Of a DNA stretch of 64,000 nucleotides, positions 35,701 through 46,673 are shown one piece after another. The stretch covers positions 7,692,191 through 7,756,190 of the forward strand of contig OZ024789.1 in NCBI GenBank assembly GCA_964017065.1, given 5' to 3'. This DNA comes from Haliclona indistincta. Taxonomy: Eukaryota; Porifera; Demospongiae; Haplosclerida; Chalinidae. Every line of letters begins with the position of its first letter. Positions within the stretch are counted from its first letter, which is position 1. The position numbers were made by a program, and so were the translations under genes. The notes beneath the pieces are model-generated. The model ran no database searches, was not told the origin of the DNA, and was given only the letters and a program-made list of their open reading frames with translations.

Positions 35701-38700
35701 CAGCAGAAAAAAACATCACAAGTACTCCAGCCCACCAGCCCACCTTAGGTGTCCCTCAATATTAGCTATCAGCTATTGGGATCACCTCACTGCTAATCAG
35801 TGTAAATTACCAAAAAAAAACACTGTAGAGTTTCCTTTTTTATCAAATGTGCATTCTCCTCTTGCTCTTAATCTGGTATGCGCTCATGGTACATGTACAT
35901 GTGCAATGGAGGTTTTTGTTGTAAACTTTACAAGTAAATTTCCGGTACTATAGTAAGTAAAATGAATACTGCATCTACACGTACATGCAGTCACACACGT
36001 TACTGACACCTCTTTCTGTAGGTCAGTTGGATGAAGAGAGAGCCCAGCATCAAATTGCACTTAACGCACTAGAAAAATCTCAAGGTCAGCAGTCAGTTTA
36101 GTACATGTATGTACAGAGTCGCTCAGACATAATTATGGTAACCGACTTGTCGTTGTAATGCGCGGGTTGCGTTGTCGTGAGATTGCATCATTGTAACATG
36201 TGAGTTGTTCGTCATACATGTAGATTCTAGGCAGCACACAAGCTATCAATGTAATAAGAACAGCCACATGCTACAAGAAGAAACTATCATAGAGAGAATG
36301 ACATGAGCTGCTTCATCATAACTCGCGAATTGCGTCGTCATAACACACGAGTTGTGTCGTCATAATGTGTGCGTTTTTGTTACATTATGTCTGAGCTAAA
36401 AATTTGTCTATTTTAAGGTCACATTGTTGTAGTTAGTACACAATCTCTGTTGTACTGTACATGTATGTAATACCGTATAACCGGTAAATTTCGACAGCCA
36501 AATATTTCGTATTATTATACATGTACATGTAAAAGATTTTAGACTAGTTTTAATTTTCGAATTGCTTAGGCCTTTCAAATATATAATCTTTTAATTTTAT
36601 TTTAAATTATTTTGTGTAAAATGACACGTAAACGACGCCTTTCAGTTGTGAGAGACCATAGTCACGCCTGCTTGGGAGTCCAGAATTGCAAAGGAACTTG
36701 CCTGCAATAGCCGTAGGGAGTCTGGCAATGCTGCTATAATGCGTTGGTGATGTTCGCTATGCCCGTCCACGTGGAGCCACAAACCATCGCTAAGCCAAAC
36801 ACCCCGTGTTCGTTTGCTGAGCTCGAGGCATCCTACAGTAGAGTGTAAGTGCCGTCCACTGTTCCTTCGATGGGTTGTGTTTGCTTCTTGATCGCACTGC
36901 GCCGTCCACTCAAGCTGCATGTAGCACGAGTTAGCACTAAAGAATGTAATCGGTAAAAAAAAATTTTATAAAGCTCAATTTTCGAATATTTTATTTTCGT
37001 CACCTGGTCAACTTACGAAAATCAAATCCTAACGAAAATACAGTAACGGTACAAGTATACACAAACATTAGTTTTTTGTTGTATTAATGCAACTTTGTCA
37101 GTTGTCACCTCGTGTGAAGTGATTGCTTTGTGTTAGTAGTTGATGGAGATATACTCTACGTGAGTATTGCACTCTCTTGTTAGACACATAATTTGCACAT
37201 ACATGTACATGTACTGTAGGTCGTTTACCACAATTGTATTGAAGTCTGCGAAAGCTGTAGATAATCAAAGGAATTTAATTTCAACGATGTGATGTTACTG
37301 TGTGTATAATATTGACACACAGAATTGTTGTCTTAATACACACATTTCAGGAGAAGAAATGCGCCAATGAATTAGCTACCTAAGCATAGCTAGCTAAGAG
37401 CATGTGTGTACAGTCTGTCAAAACTTCAAAGTGAGTGAGTATTTAGCGGCTGGGGCAGCGGTGGTGATTACATGGCTCCGGACTTACAGTATTGACACAT
37501 TTCTATCTGTTTAGGTCTTTCATTAACCCTTGGCGCATGCGCGAGGGTTACGGTAAATGGTTTGTCATTCATTCATTCATTCGTTCTGTCCATCGGGCTG
37601 CAGAGACCATCGCTCACTTCTGAAACTCGGTAAAGGTATAAACAGGCTTAGCATGACAATGGCTTGCAATGTGACTCGTGGATTTTGCTAAAGTGCTTTC
37701 GTTCTATGGCTGGCTCACCTTGACAGCCATGTTGGACCTCTCTGACGACAAAAGCGCCCACAGTTGACTACCTAGGTACTTGTAGATTCCATCTAAACTT
37801 CAGGACAGCTCTGGGGGTGCGTAGACATTTCAAGAAAGAGCCTACACTACAGCAATAGCTACCTACTCACGTGTTCATGGTCACGCCCACATGACACACT
37901 TAGACCGTGATCAGCATTTTGCTGTCTTCTGGTTACCAGTTTCAATACAGATACAGCCTATAAGCTAAGCAGGTTGGCACTAGTTGTAAATTCTTGCTGC
38001 AATCCCCAACTAGGAAGCTTAGACGCCGAGGGTTTGTGAAAGGCGTTCATTTATAGAGTACACATGTAAATGTAGCAACTCCAATGTATGCTACAGTCTG
38101 TACAATGCCTCATAAGTTGTGTGTTGTTTCTTATTAGGCGGTGTTCACACAGCAACAATTTTAGGCAAAAACGCACTTTTGTCTCTGTTTAGGCCTTTCA
38201 TTTACGATGAAACCGCACAGAGACTTTTGAAAATGGAGACCAAAGTGAAGATTTGGAAAATGCACATGACGTGAAAATTAGGGCTGAAACAAAATAATAA
38301 CACATTTTCATGTTCGAATAGTCACTAGCTAAAACGAACGAATAGTCGAATACTCTATTATTGGAATAAAACTAGCTCTAGCACCCAGTGCCCAAGAACA
38401 AAATATGTTAGAAAGTTGTATATCAACATAAAGTCATGGGCTCAGGCTTGATTTGTGGACTGGTTACAAATAGCCCAAGTTTCCCAACTGCTAAAAGACT
38501 TCAAACGAATATTCGAATAGCTGCAATAGCATTCGAATACTGTCAAAACGATCGAATAGTCGAATAGTACAAGTATTCGTTTCAGCCCTAGTGAAAATGC
38601 AGAGAATGCTTGCATGAGCACGTGACGACATCTATCAAGAAAAATCAATTCGTTTGTTTGTACGAGCAAGCACCGGCACCGGCACGCAAACACCACATCC

Positions 38701-41700
38701 ACATTGTACGCTTCTGCTGGGAAAATTGGGCAGTGTAGACAGCTAACGTGATGGAGTTGAATTTGAATACATTTTGCCACTTTTGGACTGATTGTCTACA
38801 TTGTACGTATTGGTTAAGCCATGGTTACCGAGGCGGTATGCGATATAACAGAGGGCGGTAAAATAACCCCCAAGGTTATATCGCGTACTGCCGAGGTGCC
38901 ATGGGTTAACCATTTTGTAGCCCAGGAAGCTCGAGAATACTTCTCTTTTGGTTATTAAACGAAGCGCTCAATGTAATAGAGCCTCCATAGAAGTCACCAG
39001 AGGCAAATGACAGCGCGTTGCTGAAAGACGGCAGTGTAATCTTGCGTGCGTTTTTCGACGACACCATCTTGTTGTTACGGTATTGCTCTGTGACGTCACT
39101 TCCTGGAGAATACTCGTACTGCCCATGGTATACGAGATATAACCACCGAGCGATGCCTTTTATCTTACGGTCGCCTGGGCTACAAGTAACTGTATGTGAT
39201 TTTAGTAAAACAGGATATGTAAGTATTTTTTCCCAATTTCAACTAAGTTACTAACATGCATGGATGTAGTTTCTGATGCTATAATCACAGTTTTAAAATG
39301 TCTTGTAGTGTGACATTGCAAGAATATTCGCTCACATTCCATTTGAGCATGGTCCAAAGGAGCAGTATGAAAAGCAAAAATGCTGCTGTTAAAACCGATC
39401 GTTGTAGTATAACCACCACCTCATGATAATAATAGTGATCTCAATAATGTGAGCTTGGGCAAGCATGTTGAATCTGGCACGCATGAACTAACACAATTAT
39501 AAGACACAGAGACATATAAGGCACTCGGCAAAATGTACATCACCAACATGGAATATACACTGTACATAGAACAAGTGTCATAGATACATGTATTATAGAT
39601 GTAGTCTATAGTTTATTAAAAAGTACGCCTGTAATATCTATGACTCCATCTATTTCCTATATGTACTTCCTTGGTGATGTCAAATCAGTTAACTTACAAT
39701 GTTGTTGATAAACGAATTCATGTCTAAAAGTTGTGAAGAAATGTGTCTTGTAACAATATAGGTTAGACGACGGATCGAGGCAACTACGGGATTTAGAGTG
39801 CCGCGGGAACCGATGTATAGACGTTCCGAGCGCGTAGCGCGAGGGCGTCTATTTCGGTTGCCAAGGCGCTCTAAATCCCGTAGTTGCCGATGATTCGTCG
39901 TCTAAGGTATTTATACTACAGCTACATGGCAACAATAAACCGACGCAGATTTGTTTTGAAAAACAATGGTTGATGACCGTCCCAAAGCGACAAGTTCCTG
40001 CAGCATGAGCTTTTTTTCTTGCTCGAAAACACGTGCTGTGACCCTACTGCCACACCCACAAACGCCGCTTTGCGTTTCACGTGGCAATGGCTGAACTTTG
40101 TCTCCAACGAACGGTTAGAACGATAGTTACTAGAGTCCAGCAGTCTTTTGTACGTGCTGTGTGCGTTTATTAGGCAAGCTTTAAGCTGTCAACATAGCAA
40201 AACGTGGTAAGTTACTTGCTTTCTTACGTTTTCCATGCACAATCTTATCGTTGCATTGATCTTAGCCAAGTACCCGGGTCACGCTGTGCTGCCCATGCCA
40301 GAAGCGAACACAACACATACTGGCCCAGTAACTACCAAAGCTAGTACCTGTACAAAAGAAAGTTAAGAAACTCATGACAGAGAAAAACGTGATCATGAGT
40401 TCCAGCGGAAAAATATGAGTTCCAGCGGAAAAATATGAGTTCCAGCGGAAAAATACGAGTTCCCGCGGAATAATACGTGATTTATTTTCCTCCAACTGAC
40501 CAATCAGATTCTAGAATTATATTGAACTGTAGTATAAACATTGTTATGATCAAAGCATCACTGAGTATGCTGAGCTCACAATATAAGAGAGGACACATTC
40601 TGTGTTTCACTAGTTCTCAGTCGCTATCACCTTGAATATATCTCACTGGACAAGACGTCAAGTATGAAACTCCTCTCCTTGCTGACGGTGGCTATTGTCC
40701 TAATCGGCATAACCACACAAGCCTTTGCCTGCTACTATGAGAGGATGTCTCGTACCCCGAACTACGCAATGATTACCACGCCTAAGAAAGTCATCAGCAG
40801 TGCTAATGCTCACGATATCTGTTTCGCTCCCAATGGCAACTATGCTGTCATCGCGTGGAACAACTTGGGCAAGATCTACATCTACTACAGCTGTGGAAAA
40901 TTGATGAAAGTTGTCAATATTCGTAATAAAGGTTATCACCATTCTGGTGGCTGTGCCTTCACAGAGCGCAGCCTCTTTGTAACCAGCCAAATATCAAAGA
41001 CAATTTATGAACTAACTTCTACTGGAAAATTTGTTCGAGTCTTTGCTACTGGTCAAGCATTCATGCGCATCACAGAGTGCCGGGGCCGACTGTACGTTAC
41101 CTCTCACCAACGCGGAAATAATGTCTTCATTTATGACATTAACGGTCGAGAGATACGTCGCTTTGCTGCACCAGGGCACACTCGTGGAGTCGTAGTCGGT
41201 ATCGATGGTTTTCTGTACATTTCCAACTGGGCCCAAAAGTCGGTGCTTACCTATACTCTTGAGGGAAAGAAAGTTCGCTCAATGACCTACAAAGAGATCC
41301 GTGTCGCAGATGGAATAGCAATGGACACTGCAGGCAATATTCTTATAGCCGATCAGTCACCACTGGCTCAAGTTGTCGTGTACAATCCGTGTGGAGAACT
41401 GATCAAGACCATTCGAACAAAGTCTCGCACTACAGCTGGTGTTTCGATCAGCAATGACGGAACAATAATGGTGGCTGACCATCACTCCTCCAGAATCTTC
41501 ATGTATTAACCAGCAACCAACAGAGACTATGAGCCTTAGTTTATTAGTATAGAGACAGAGACTAGTGTATAGTAAAATGTATAGTGACTTTAGTACTTAG
41601 AGATGCTGACTGTAGTGTAGTATAGTCTTACATGTATGTTGGTGATTTATTTGCGCATCAATTTTAAAGAAAATTATGTACCATCACGACGTTTAGCAGC

Positions 41701-44700
41701 TGTTGGTTACATTCCTTATGATGCTTTCAGCATTATACTGTGCACAGCCAAATAACAGTACCTATTCATACTAGTTGCTGTTAAAAGCCTAGTTCACAAT
41801 GAATCGCAGAGCTTAGTGACGCAACCCTCGTGACGCGGCAAATTGTTCATAATACATGCTGCACGGTGTGGTGGAATGCATGTTTTTTTACTGCCGCTGA
41901 CGCGACGCAAGGATAGAAACGAGTTCTATTTCTTGCGGCGCGACACGGCACTGTCAATGTGACTCATTGTGTACTAGACTAGAGTAGTGAGTTGTAGGTC
42001 TAGTCTGTTGTATACATAGTCTAGTTTAACCCTTGGTCTGTCATAATACGTATAGTGTGCATAAACATCACACATCACCAGACAACAAAGTAACAAACAG
42101 TAAACACTGCATGAGCTGTATGTTATTGTCTGCACACTTTGTAACATAACACATTTTGCTACATGTAGGTAATGCCGTGTTAAGAATTAAAATTTAATTT
42201 TGTGTGATTACAGTGTGTGATTGACATGACATGTCACTTGTGTTTTGTTCTTCCATCTTTGCAGATAGTGTCATTAGGGATGTACAGGCTGGTCCTGTGT
42301 CTCGTGATGAAGCTGTTTCAGAGTATAAAGGTGAGTGAGTGAGTGAGTGAGTGAGTGAGTGGGTGGGTGAGTGAGTGATAGTGTGAGTGAGTGAGTGATA
42401 GTGTGAGTGAGTGATAGTGTGAGAGTGATAGTGTGAGTGAGTGAATGAGTGAGTAGCAAGTATGTGATGGTGTGTGAGTGAGTGGTGTACATGTTATAAA
42501 GTTGCTGTTATCACAGCTAAGCTGGAGGAGCTAATAAACACAGCAACTACCCAAAAAGATGAATTGGAAAGGTCAGTATAAGTATAAGTATAATTATACA
42601 TGTACGACAAACTTGATCACTTTTATTGTACTTGTACATGTACAATTTTCATGAGTTTCATATCACATACAGATGTATGGTAACTGTCTATTGAACTTGC
42701 AAATTATAATTGTTCATCTGTTGTAGTGCATTAAGCACTGGCAACCCGGGTCGAATCTGGGTTGAATCGATCCAGACTTACCCCTGGTTGAACTCAGGTT
42801 AGCGTGCATCTTGACGTTCACACTTGAGTCAGATCGACGCAAGTCAGGTCCTTGCCAGCAGTCCAAGGCCGTGTTTATATCGATGGCACAAGCGCTTCTT
42901 GGCAGTGTACATATTTCTACTACTAAAACACTCCAAGAACATCTCTAGTGTGCGTACATGTGGTGGTGCCCAAACAAGCCCAGTTCAACCCACATACTAG
43001 CCTCGCCTCCATTCCACACCCTTCTGTTAGCAGTGGCCTGGTAATGACTGTCTGTGCATGCGTTGATTTCCCAGGAAAACCTGGGAAAAATATCGTTACA
43101 TATCGCACGTGTCTGCTCTTCTTTAAACGTAATACCTGCCTTTCCAACAAGCTGAGACGGCGTACTCTAGCGCTTAGTAATCGATGATATCCGAATTCTT
43201 GACATTTTCCAGGTTTTCTTGGGAAAATTAACGCATGCGCAGACAGTCGTATGTGGATTGGCTGAACACCAGTTCAACTCGGATTCAAAACAAGATTGAG
43301 TGTGGACACAATCTATCCAGGTTGAATCTGGGTTCACTCGACAGTGCCGACATGCCTTAAATTGTCTTACATGTAACTGAAGTACATGTACATTGTCAAG
43401 TATGTTCACAGAGTCGTGTCTTCCATACTGACTACTAGTGTGTGACTCATGACGATGCAGCTCGCTCAGTAGCATTCTTCCTATCATTGCTTGCTCTCAC
43501 GAGTAGACTGCTCACAAATTTGTTATAAATTAATAATAATTATTACTGTGCGTTTGACTGGTGTTTGTACTAAAAATTATGGTTATAAATAATTTCTTTT
43601 TCTTCTTACAGAAGAGAAGCTGAGTTGACTGAATTGAAGGCATCTGGTGCAGCCATGAAGCAGCAGATGGGTGTTGTTGAGCGAGAGAGCCGTGAGAAGA
43701 TCGAACAATATCAACAACAAAATGTGTGTTCAACTACCTCATCATCATTCACACACACAGTTCCTAGAATGTAGACTAACTTGGCACACCTCTGATAGGC
43801 AACATGGTGTGAATTATACAGTTTCTCATGATTAATACAGCTACCAAGCTGGGATCAATCTATTGTTGGTGTTAGTTAAATGCTTTGAGCATGCGCTTTG
43901 GTTGTTGCATAATGTAGTACAATACACAATCCAATTCAAAGTGAAGAATTATACCATACAAGTCCAAAGGCGCCGCCAGTGCTGGTGTACTTGGGACGTG
44001 ACTCGACGACAAATAGAGCACTTGCCTCGGCTTGTGCTCTATTTACCTCTCACCACGCCCCTCGTGCAATTATACGCCATAGAGCACTAGACACGGTGCT
44101 TTAACTAGTACATAAAGTATCGCTGGTTCTATTTTAACCTGCTCTTATTTTTTCTTCTAGGAGAAACTGCAGAAGCAGTTGAACATTGTATCACAGGTAC
44201 GTGATTATTATGTACATGTATGCACATGTAGCTTACATTATGTGATTAGATGGATCACATCTATAATTATACTGAATGTATTATTTAAAATGATGTGCAG
44301 TTGGGATTGTAGAGGAGAATGACAACTTGATGTTTCGTTGTCTTCTATTTTATTATAATGCATTGACGGAGTACTCTTATTACTTACTCACATTGTAATA
44401 TTGAAAAAGTTTGCAAGTATTTCAGCAAGTGTATCGTGCACGATCTGATAGCTTTGTACAGTACATTTTGTAGCTTCATTCTTTGGGACTGTGCAATTTA
44501 TGTACACAGTCTTACGACAGATTCATGCTTTGTTGGACATTACCAGGCACTTCAAAGAATTCTGGTGTAGATAGTAGTTATTCTTGGTTGTGAGTACTTG
44601 TTTGTAGCCCGGACACGCACACTATTTGGCTTATCTTACTGACATATCTTATATCACTATTCGGCTTATCTTACTGACACTCACACTATTCGGCTTATCT

Positions 44701-45093
44701 TAGCAATAACAGCTGGGGGTATTGGTTGGTAGCCTGGATAGTTGTTGTGTCAGCTTCTTGCATTCTCTACCGTTATGACTGCAAAGAGCTACGTAATTTA
44801 GAGATGCAATGACTGCATGGTCGAATGAAAGACTTGTGTTGGAAACATCTGAGAAGCTTTTCATTCATTCACTTTCATGCTCTCTTAGTACATGGAAACA
44901 TGTCACTGCATTGTTATTATTTTTGTTTGTCTTTTTTCTGTAGCAGGCAGCTGAGCACCCTCTCTCATCAACCTCTCCTGCCCATAGTTTGTCATCATCA
45001 GAGAGTGATCCCAGGCTCAAGATATTAGCTGTTATAACACTATCATCCATCACTATAGCTATTATATCAGTGCTCATTGCTTACTTTTTCTGA
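31727..45093 (+). CDS. SLMAP: SLMAP-like tail-anchored coiled-coil protein (15 exons, N-terminus missing)
   Basis: Exons: 31727-31787, 31849-31888, 32111-32206, 32515-32727, 33484-33552, 33609-33683, 33845-33935, 34023-34280, 34729-34791, 36022-36084, 42265-42330, 42517-42571, 43612-43723, 44161-44196, 44944-45093. Phases chain without a break for about 482 residues. The start VTHGCIVATIKLL matches the end of the vertebrate SLMAP FHA region, and ALLREQELETKLA followed by LLSRLEMLENQLQ matches its first coiled coil. Charged heptad-like segments continue through most exons; exon 34023-34280 ends in a Ser/Thr-rich stretch. The final exon gives a hydrophobic C-terminal helix (LKILAVITLSSITIAIISVL) and stops three residues after it, a tail anchor. 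In animals SLMAP brings Hippo kinases to the STRIPAK phosphatase complex. The FHA exons must lie to the left, possibly in the gap. Confidence 0.87.
32399..32500 (+). repeat. CT-rich tract before SLMAP exon 4
   Basis: CTCCCTCC runs reaching to about 15 nt upstream of the acceptor at 32514, forming its polypyrimidine tract. An analogous tract precedes the exon at 31727. Confidence 0.9.
32728..32780 (+). repeat. (GT)n microsatellite starting at a splice donor
   Basis: About 26 GT units begin exactly at the exon 4/intron border (CTACAG then GTGTGT...). The donor site is the first unit of the repeat. Confidence 0.95.
33177..33365. mobile_element. Small MITE, CCGTATAGCGG ends
   Basis: ACCGTATAGCGGAAAATTTT at the left and AAAATTTCCCGCTATACG at the right are inverse copies; the about 190-bp interior is rich in TTCGCGAA motifs. 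Related fragments occur at about 32902 and 36472. It lies in an SLMAP intron. Confidence 0.65.
33719..33844 (+). repeat. TG-rich microsatellite in SLMAP intron 6
   Basis: Degenerate (TGTGTTTG)n and (TG)n filling most of the intron up to the acceptor at 33844. The Cys/Val-rich frames here are artefacts. Confidence 0.9.
35434..35683. mobile_element. Small MITE, TATGTGAGCGGATTTGAGAA ends
   Basis: TATGTGAGCGGATTTGAGAA and its inverse (TTCTCAAATCCGCTCACATA) bound about 250 bp. The outer bases allow a TA target duplication, as in Tc1/mariner derivatives. It is in SLMAP intron 9. Confidence 0.7.
36121..36396. mobile_element. Small MITE, GCTCAGACATAAT ends
   Basis: GCTCAGACATAAT and ATTATGTCTGAGC bound about 276 bp. 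The interior has repeated GCGTCGTCATAA-like motifs. It lies just after SLMAP exon 36022-36084. Confidence 0.65.
38279..38590. mobile_element. hAT-like MITE with 8-bp target duplication
   Basis: Ends TAGGGCTGAAAC and GTTTCAGCCCTA, flanked on both sides by GTGAAAAT (38271-38278 and 38591-38598). An 8-bp duplication and TAGGG-type ends fit hAT elements. The interior repeats CGAATAGTCGAATA motifs. No transposase. It is in SLMAP intron 10. Confidence 0.85.
38815..38912. repeat. Imperfect hairpin, GCCATGGTTACCGAGG arm
   Basis: GCCATGGTTACCGAGGCGG / GCGATATAAC and the inverse GTTATATCGCGTACTGCC / GAGGTGCCATGG form arms of about 35 bp. It is an AT/GC-mixed foldback in SLMAP intron 10, probably a small mobile element. 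Confidence 0.55.
39763..39905. mobile_element. Foldback element, TTAGACGACG ends
   Basis: TTAGACGACGGATCGAGGCA and CTACGGGATTTAGAG on the left pair with CTCTAAATCCCGTAG and CGTCGTCTAA on the right; the centre is a GC-rich GAGCGCGTAGCGCGAG loop. It can form a nearly complete hairpin of about 143 bp. Confidence 0.65.
40395..40474. repeat. Four tandem 20-bp units upstream of the beta-propeller gene
   Basis: ATGAGTTCCAGCGGAAAAAT three times, then a variant ACGAGTTCCCGCGGAATAAT. It ends about 190 bp upstream of the start codon of the nested gene, so it could act as a clustered factor-binding array. Its function is not known. Confidence 0.85.
40581..40622 (+). promoter_or_regulatory. Putative TATA-box promoter of the beta-propeller gene
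   Basis: ATATAAGAGA at 40581-40590 resembles a TATA box. TCAGTC at about 40617, roughly 35 nt downstream, resembles an initiator. The ATG follows at 40664, giving a 5' UTR of about 45 nt with no intron. Inferred from sequence only. Confidence 0.55.
40664..41509 (+). CDS. Secreted NHL-type beta-propeller protein, intronless
   Basis: Single exon of 281 residues nested in SLMAP intron 10 on the same strand. Residues 1-22 form a signal peptide (MKLLSLLTVAIVLIGITTQA, then FAC). The rest is made of about six repeats of the kind DGFLYISNWAQKSVLTYT and AGNILIADQSPLAQVVVYN, the beta-propeller pattern of NHL/SMP-30-like proteins, ending in DGTIMVADHHSSRIFMY. There is no transmembrane segment, so it is probably secreted. 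No catalytic residues can be assigned, and the partner or ligand is unknown. It has its own TATA-like promoter. The lack of introns in an intron-rich region suggests a retrocopy or a compact, inducible gene. Confidence 0.85.
   Translation: MKLLSLLTVAIVLIGITTQAFACYYERMSRTPNYAMITTPKKVISSANAHDICFAPNGNYAVIAWNNLGKIYIYYSCGKLMKVVNIRNKGYHHSGGCAFTERSLFVTSQISKTIYELTSTGKFVRVFATGQAFMRITECRGRLYVTSHQRGNNVFIYDINGREIRRFAAPGHTRGVVVGIDGFLYISNWAQKSVLTYTLEGKKVRSMTYKEIRVADGIAMDTAGNILIADQSPLAQVVVYNPCGELIKTIRTKSRTTAGVSISNDGTIMVADHHSSRIFMY
41790..41976. mobile_element. Small MITE, TAGTTCACAATGAATC ends
   Basis: TAGTTCACAATGAATC on the left and GACTCATTGTGTACTA on the right are imperfect inverses bounding about 187 bp with GACGCG-rich interior. 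It lies in SLMAP intron 10 just before exon 11. Confidence 0.5.
42331..42485 (+). repeat. (GTGA)n repeat starting at a splice donor
   Basis: GTGAGTGAGTGAGTGAGTGA and variants fill the short intron from the first donor base. Each GTGAGT unit resembles a consensus donor, so the exon 42265-42330 border is followed by many potential donors. Confidence 0.9.
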
Positions 45094-45249
45094 TGACTTG
45101 TTAGAATGTTCTAGAACACTTGAAATAATCATGATTGATCCTCTTGAGTTCTGAAAGATCAAAGGCAGTAGTAAATGGGTGGAGCACGGCACTTAGTCAT
45201 AATGCAGTAAACACGCGGCTTTGCATTCCCAGTCGATTCTACGTAAGCA

Positions 45250-46673
45250 ATGGCGTTTGTTTTTATCGTTGCAATCTTGTGCAGTCTGGTTGTTTCCGCT
45301 TACTCTGTAACGTGCAGTGGCGAAGTGAGATCCAAAGACCTGTGCTATTATGCCCGCTATTGTGAGGCTAGTTCTGTGAATCATGTGGGAGGTATGCAAA
45401 TATAGCAGAGCTACCTTTACCTCGTAACCATTGGCAGCTAGCACCGACTCGGATTTGAATGTTACCTGCTCTAGTGCTTTAGTCAGCTGGTCGGCACCTA
45501 AAGGTTCAGTGGTTAATCTCCAGTACCAGTGCTTCTGGACTGAGAACAATACTAAAGTAAGCATTTTCGTTATACCCAGCTGTAAGTGTTCATTACTGCA
45601 GGTCTCACAATTTCCAGTGGTCTTTGAAGACAGCAGTACACGTGTGCATCATAATGGTAAGGTGATTGATTTCACACCAAGGGATGGAGAATACTGCATA
45701 TTTGGTGGATGTTATCAACTTGAATCTGACGACACATTATCTCGTCAATTTCCCAACTCCACTTGTGGTATGTTGCTATCTTTTTAAATTAAAGGACAGC
45801 AATTTGTAATTAAAGTACGTACTTGTGTTAAATTTATCCATAACCAAAAGTATAGCTACAATTTACTTATTGTCAACCATCAGGTATTTTGCACAAGACT
45901 GATGTGCCAACTGCATTGTCAAGTCCAATACTAACTCATTCCTCCATGATTGCAACACCCTCAAAGTTGATAATGTCTACACGGACATCTCTTTCACCTC
46001 AGTCCCTTTCAACGACAGGTATTTATTACTATTGTCAATTGTGACAAATGTTTGTGTCATAATGCACTTGTAGCTACAGCATCGAGAACTCATTCATCCA
46101 TGATAACAAGTGTACCACCATCATCAGTATCCACATGGACATCTATTTCACCAAATTTGCAGTCCACAAATATTCTTTCTACTGCAAGTACGCATTTTGA
46201 ACTTAATACTACAATTCTTGTTATACATGCAGCAGGTTGTATAGAAAATCCACTGTTTGTGGTGTCAATAGTACTGATCACTGTAGCAGCTGCTTTCATT
46301 GCAATCGCTCTAGTGTTATTTTGCTACACTTTCTACTTCTGGAAAAGGTTCGTCACGCATCAATCATAGCCACTAGTCTCATGATTATACCTCAGGGCAT
46401 GTAGCTAGGTTGTATAGTTGCATCCGGCATTAATTTCCTTGATTACGCAGTTTACTGTAAAGTGTTAACAACACTTTGACAAAAGTAACAACAATTGTCT
46501 ATGACACAATACAATAATATTATTACTGCATCAAGTTTTTACCAATACTCTCATTGCAATTCAGTGATTTAAACACTATTTCTCTATAAATATTCTCATC
46601 AAACAGAATATCTCAAGCTCGTACTGCAGTTGATAAAGAAGGAACCAATCAACCACTTACTGATAAACTATAG
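45250..46673 (+). CDS. Single-pass membrane protein with Ser/Thr-rich stalk (7 exons)
   Basis: Exons 45250-45391, 45438-45556, 45602-45767, 45884-46018, 46074-46187, 46233-46347, 46607-46673 give 285 residues with consistent phases. Residues 1-17 are a signal peptide (MAFVFIVAILCSLVVSA). An ectodomain with paired Cys and N-glycosylation sites follows (NVTC, ENNT, NST), including a beta-sandwich-like stretch ALVSWSAPKGSVVNLQYQCF reminiscent of a fibronectin III strand. Exons 4 and 5 are Ser/Thr/Pro-rich and look like copies of each other (both contain THSSMI). Exon 6 has the membrane helix (NPLFVVSIVLITVAAAFIAI); a tail of about 25 residues ends TDKL. It starts about 160 bp after the SLMAP stop. 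I do not recognise the family; an adhesion or mucin-like surface protein is an inference. Confidence 0.78.

Noticed and set aside
36642..36920. 92-residue reverse frame in SLMAP intron 10
   Set aside because: Lies in repeat-like sequence bounded by AT-rich TTTTCG motifs, no homology recognised.
40395..40474. CRISPR-like short repeat array
   Set aside because: Four directly adjoining 20-bp units without spacers in an animal genome; a simple tandem repeat.
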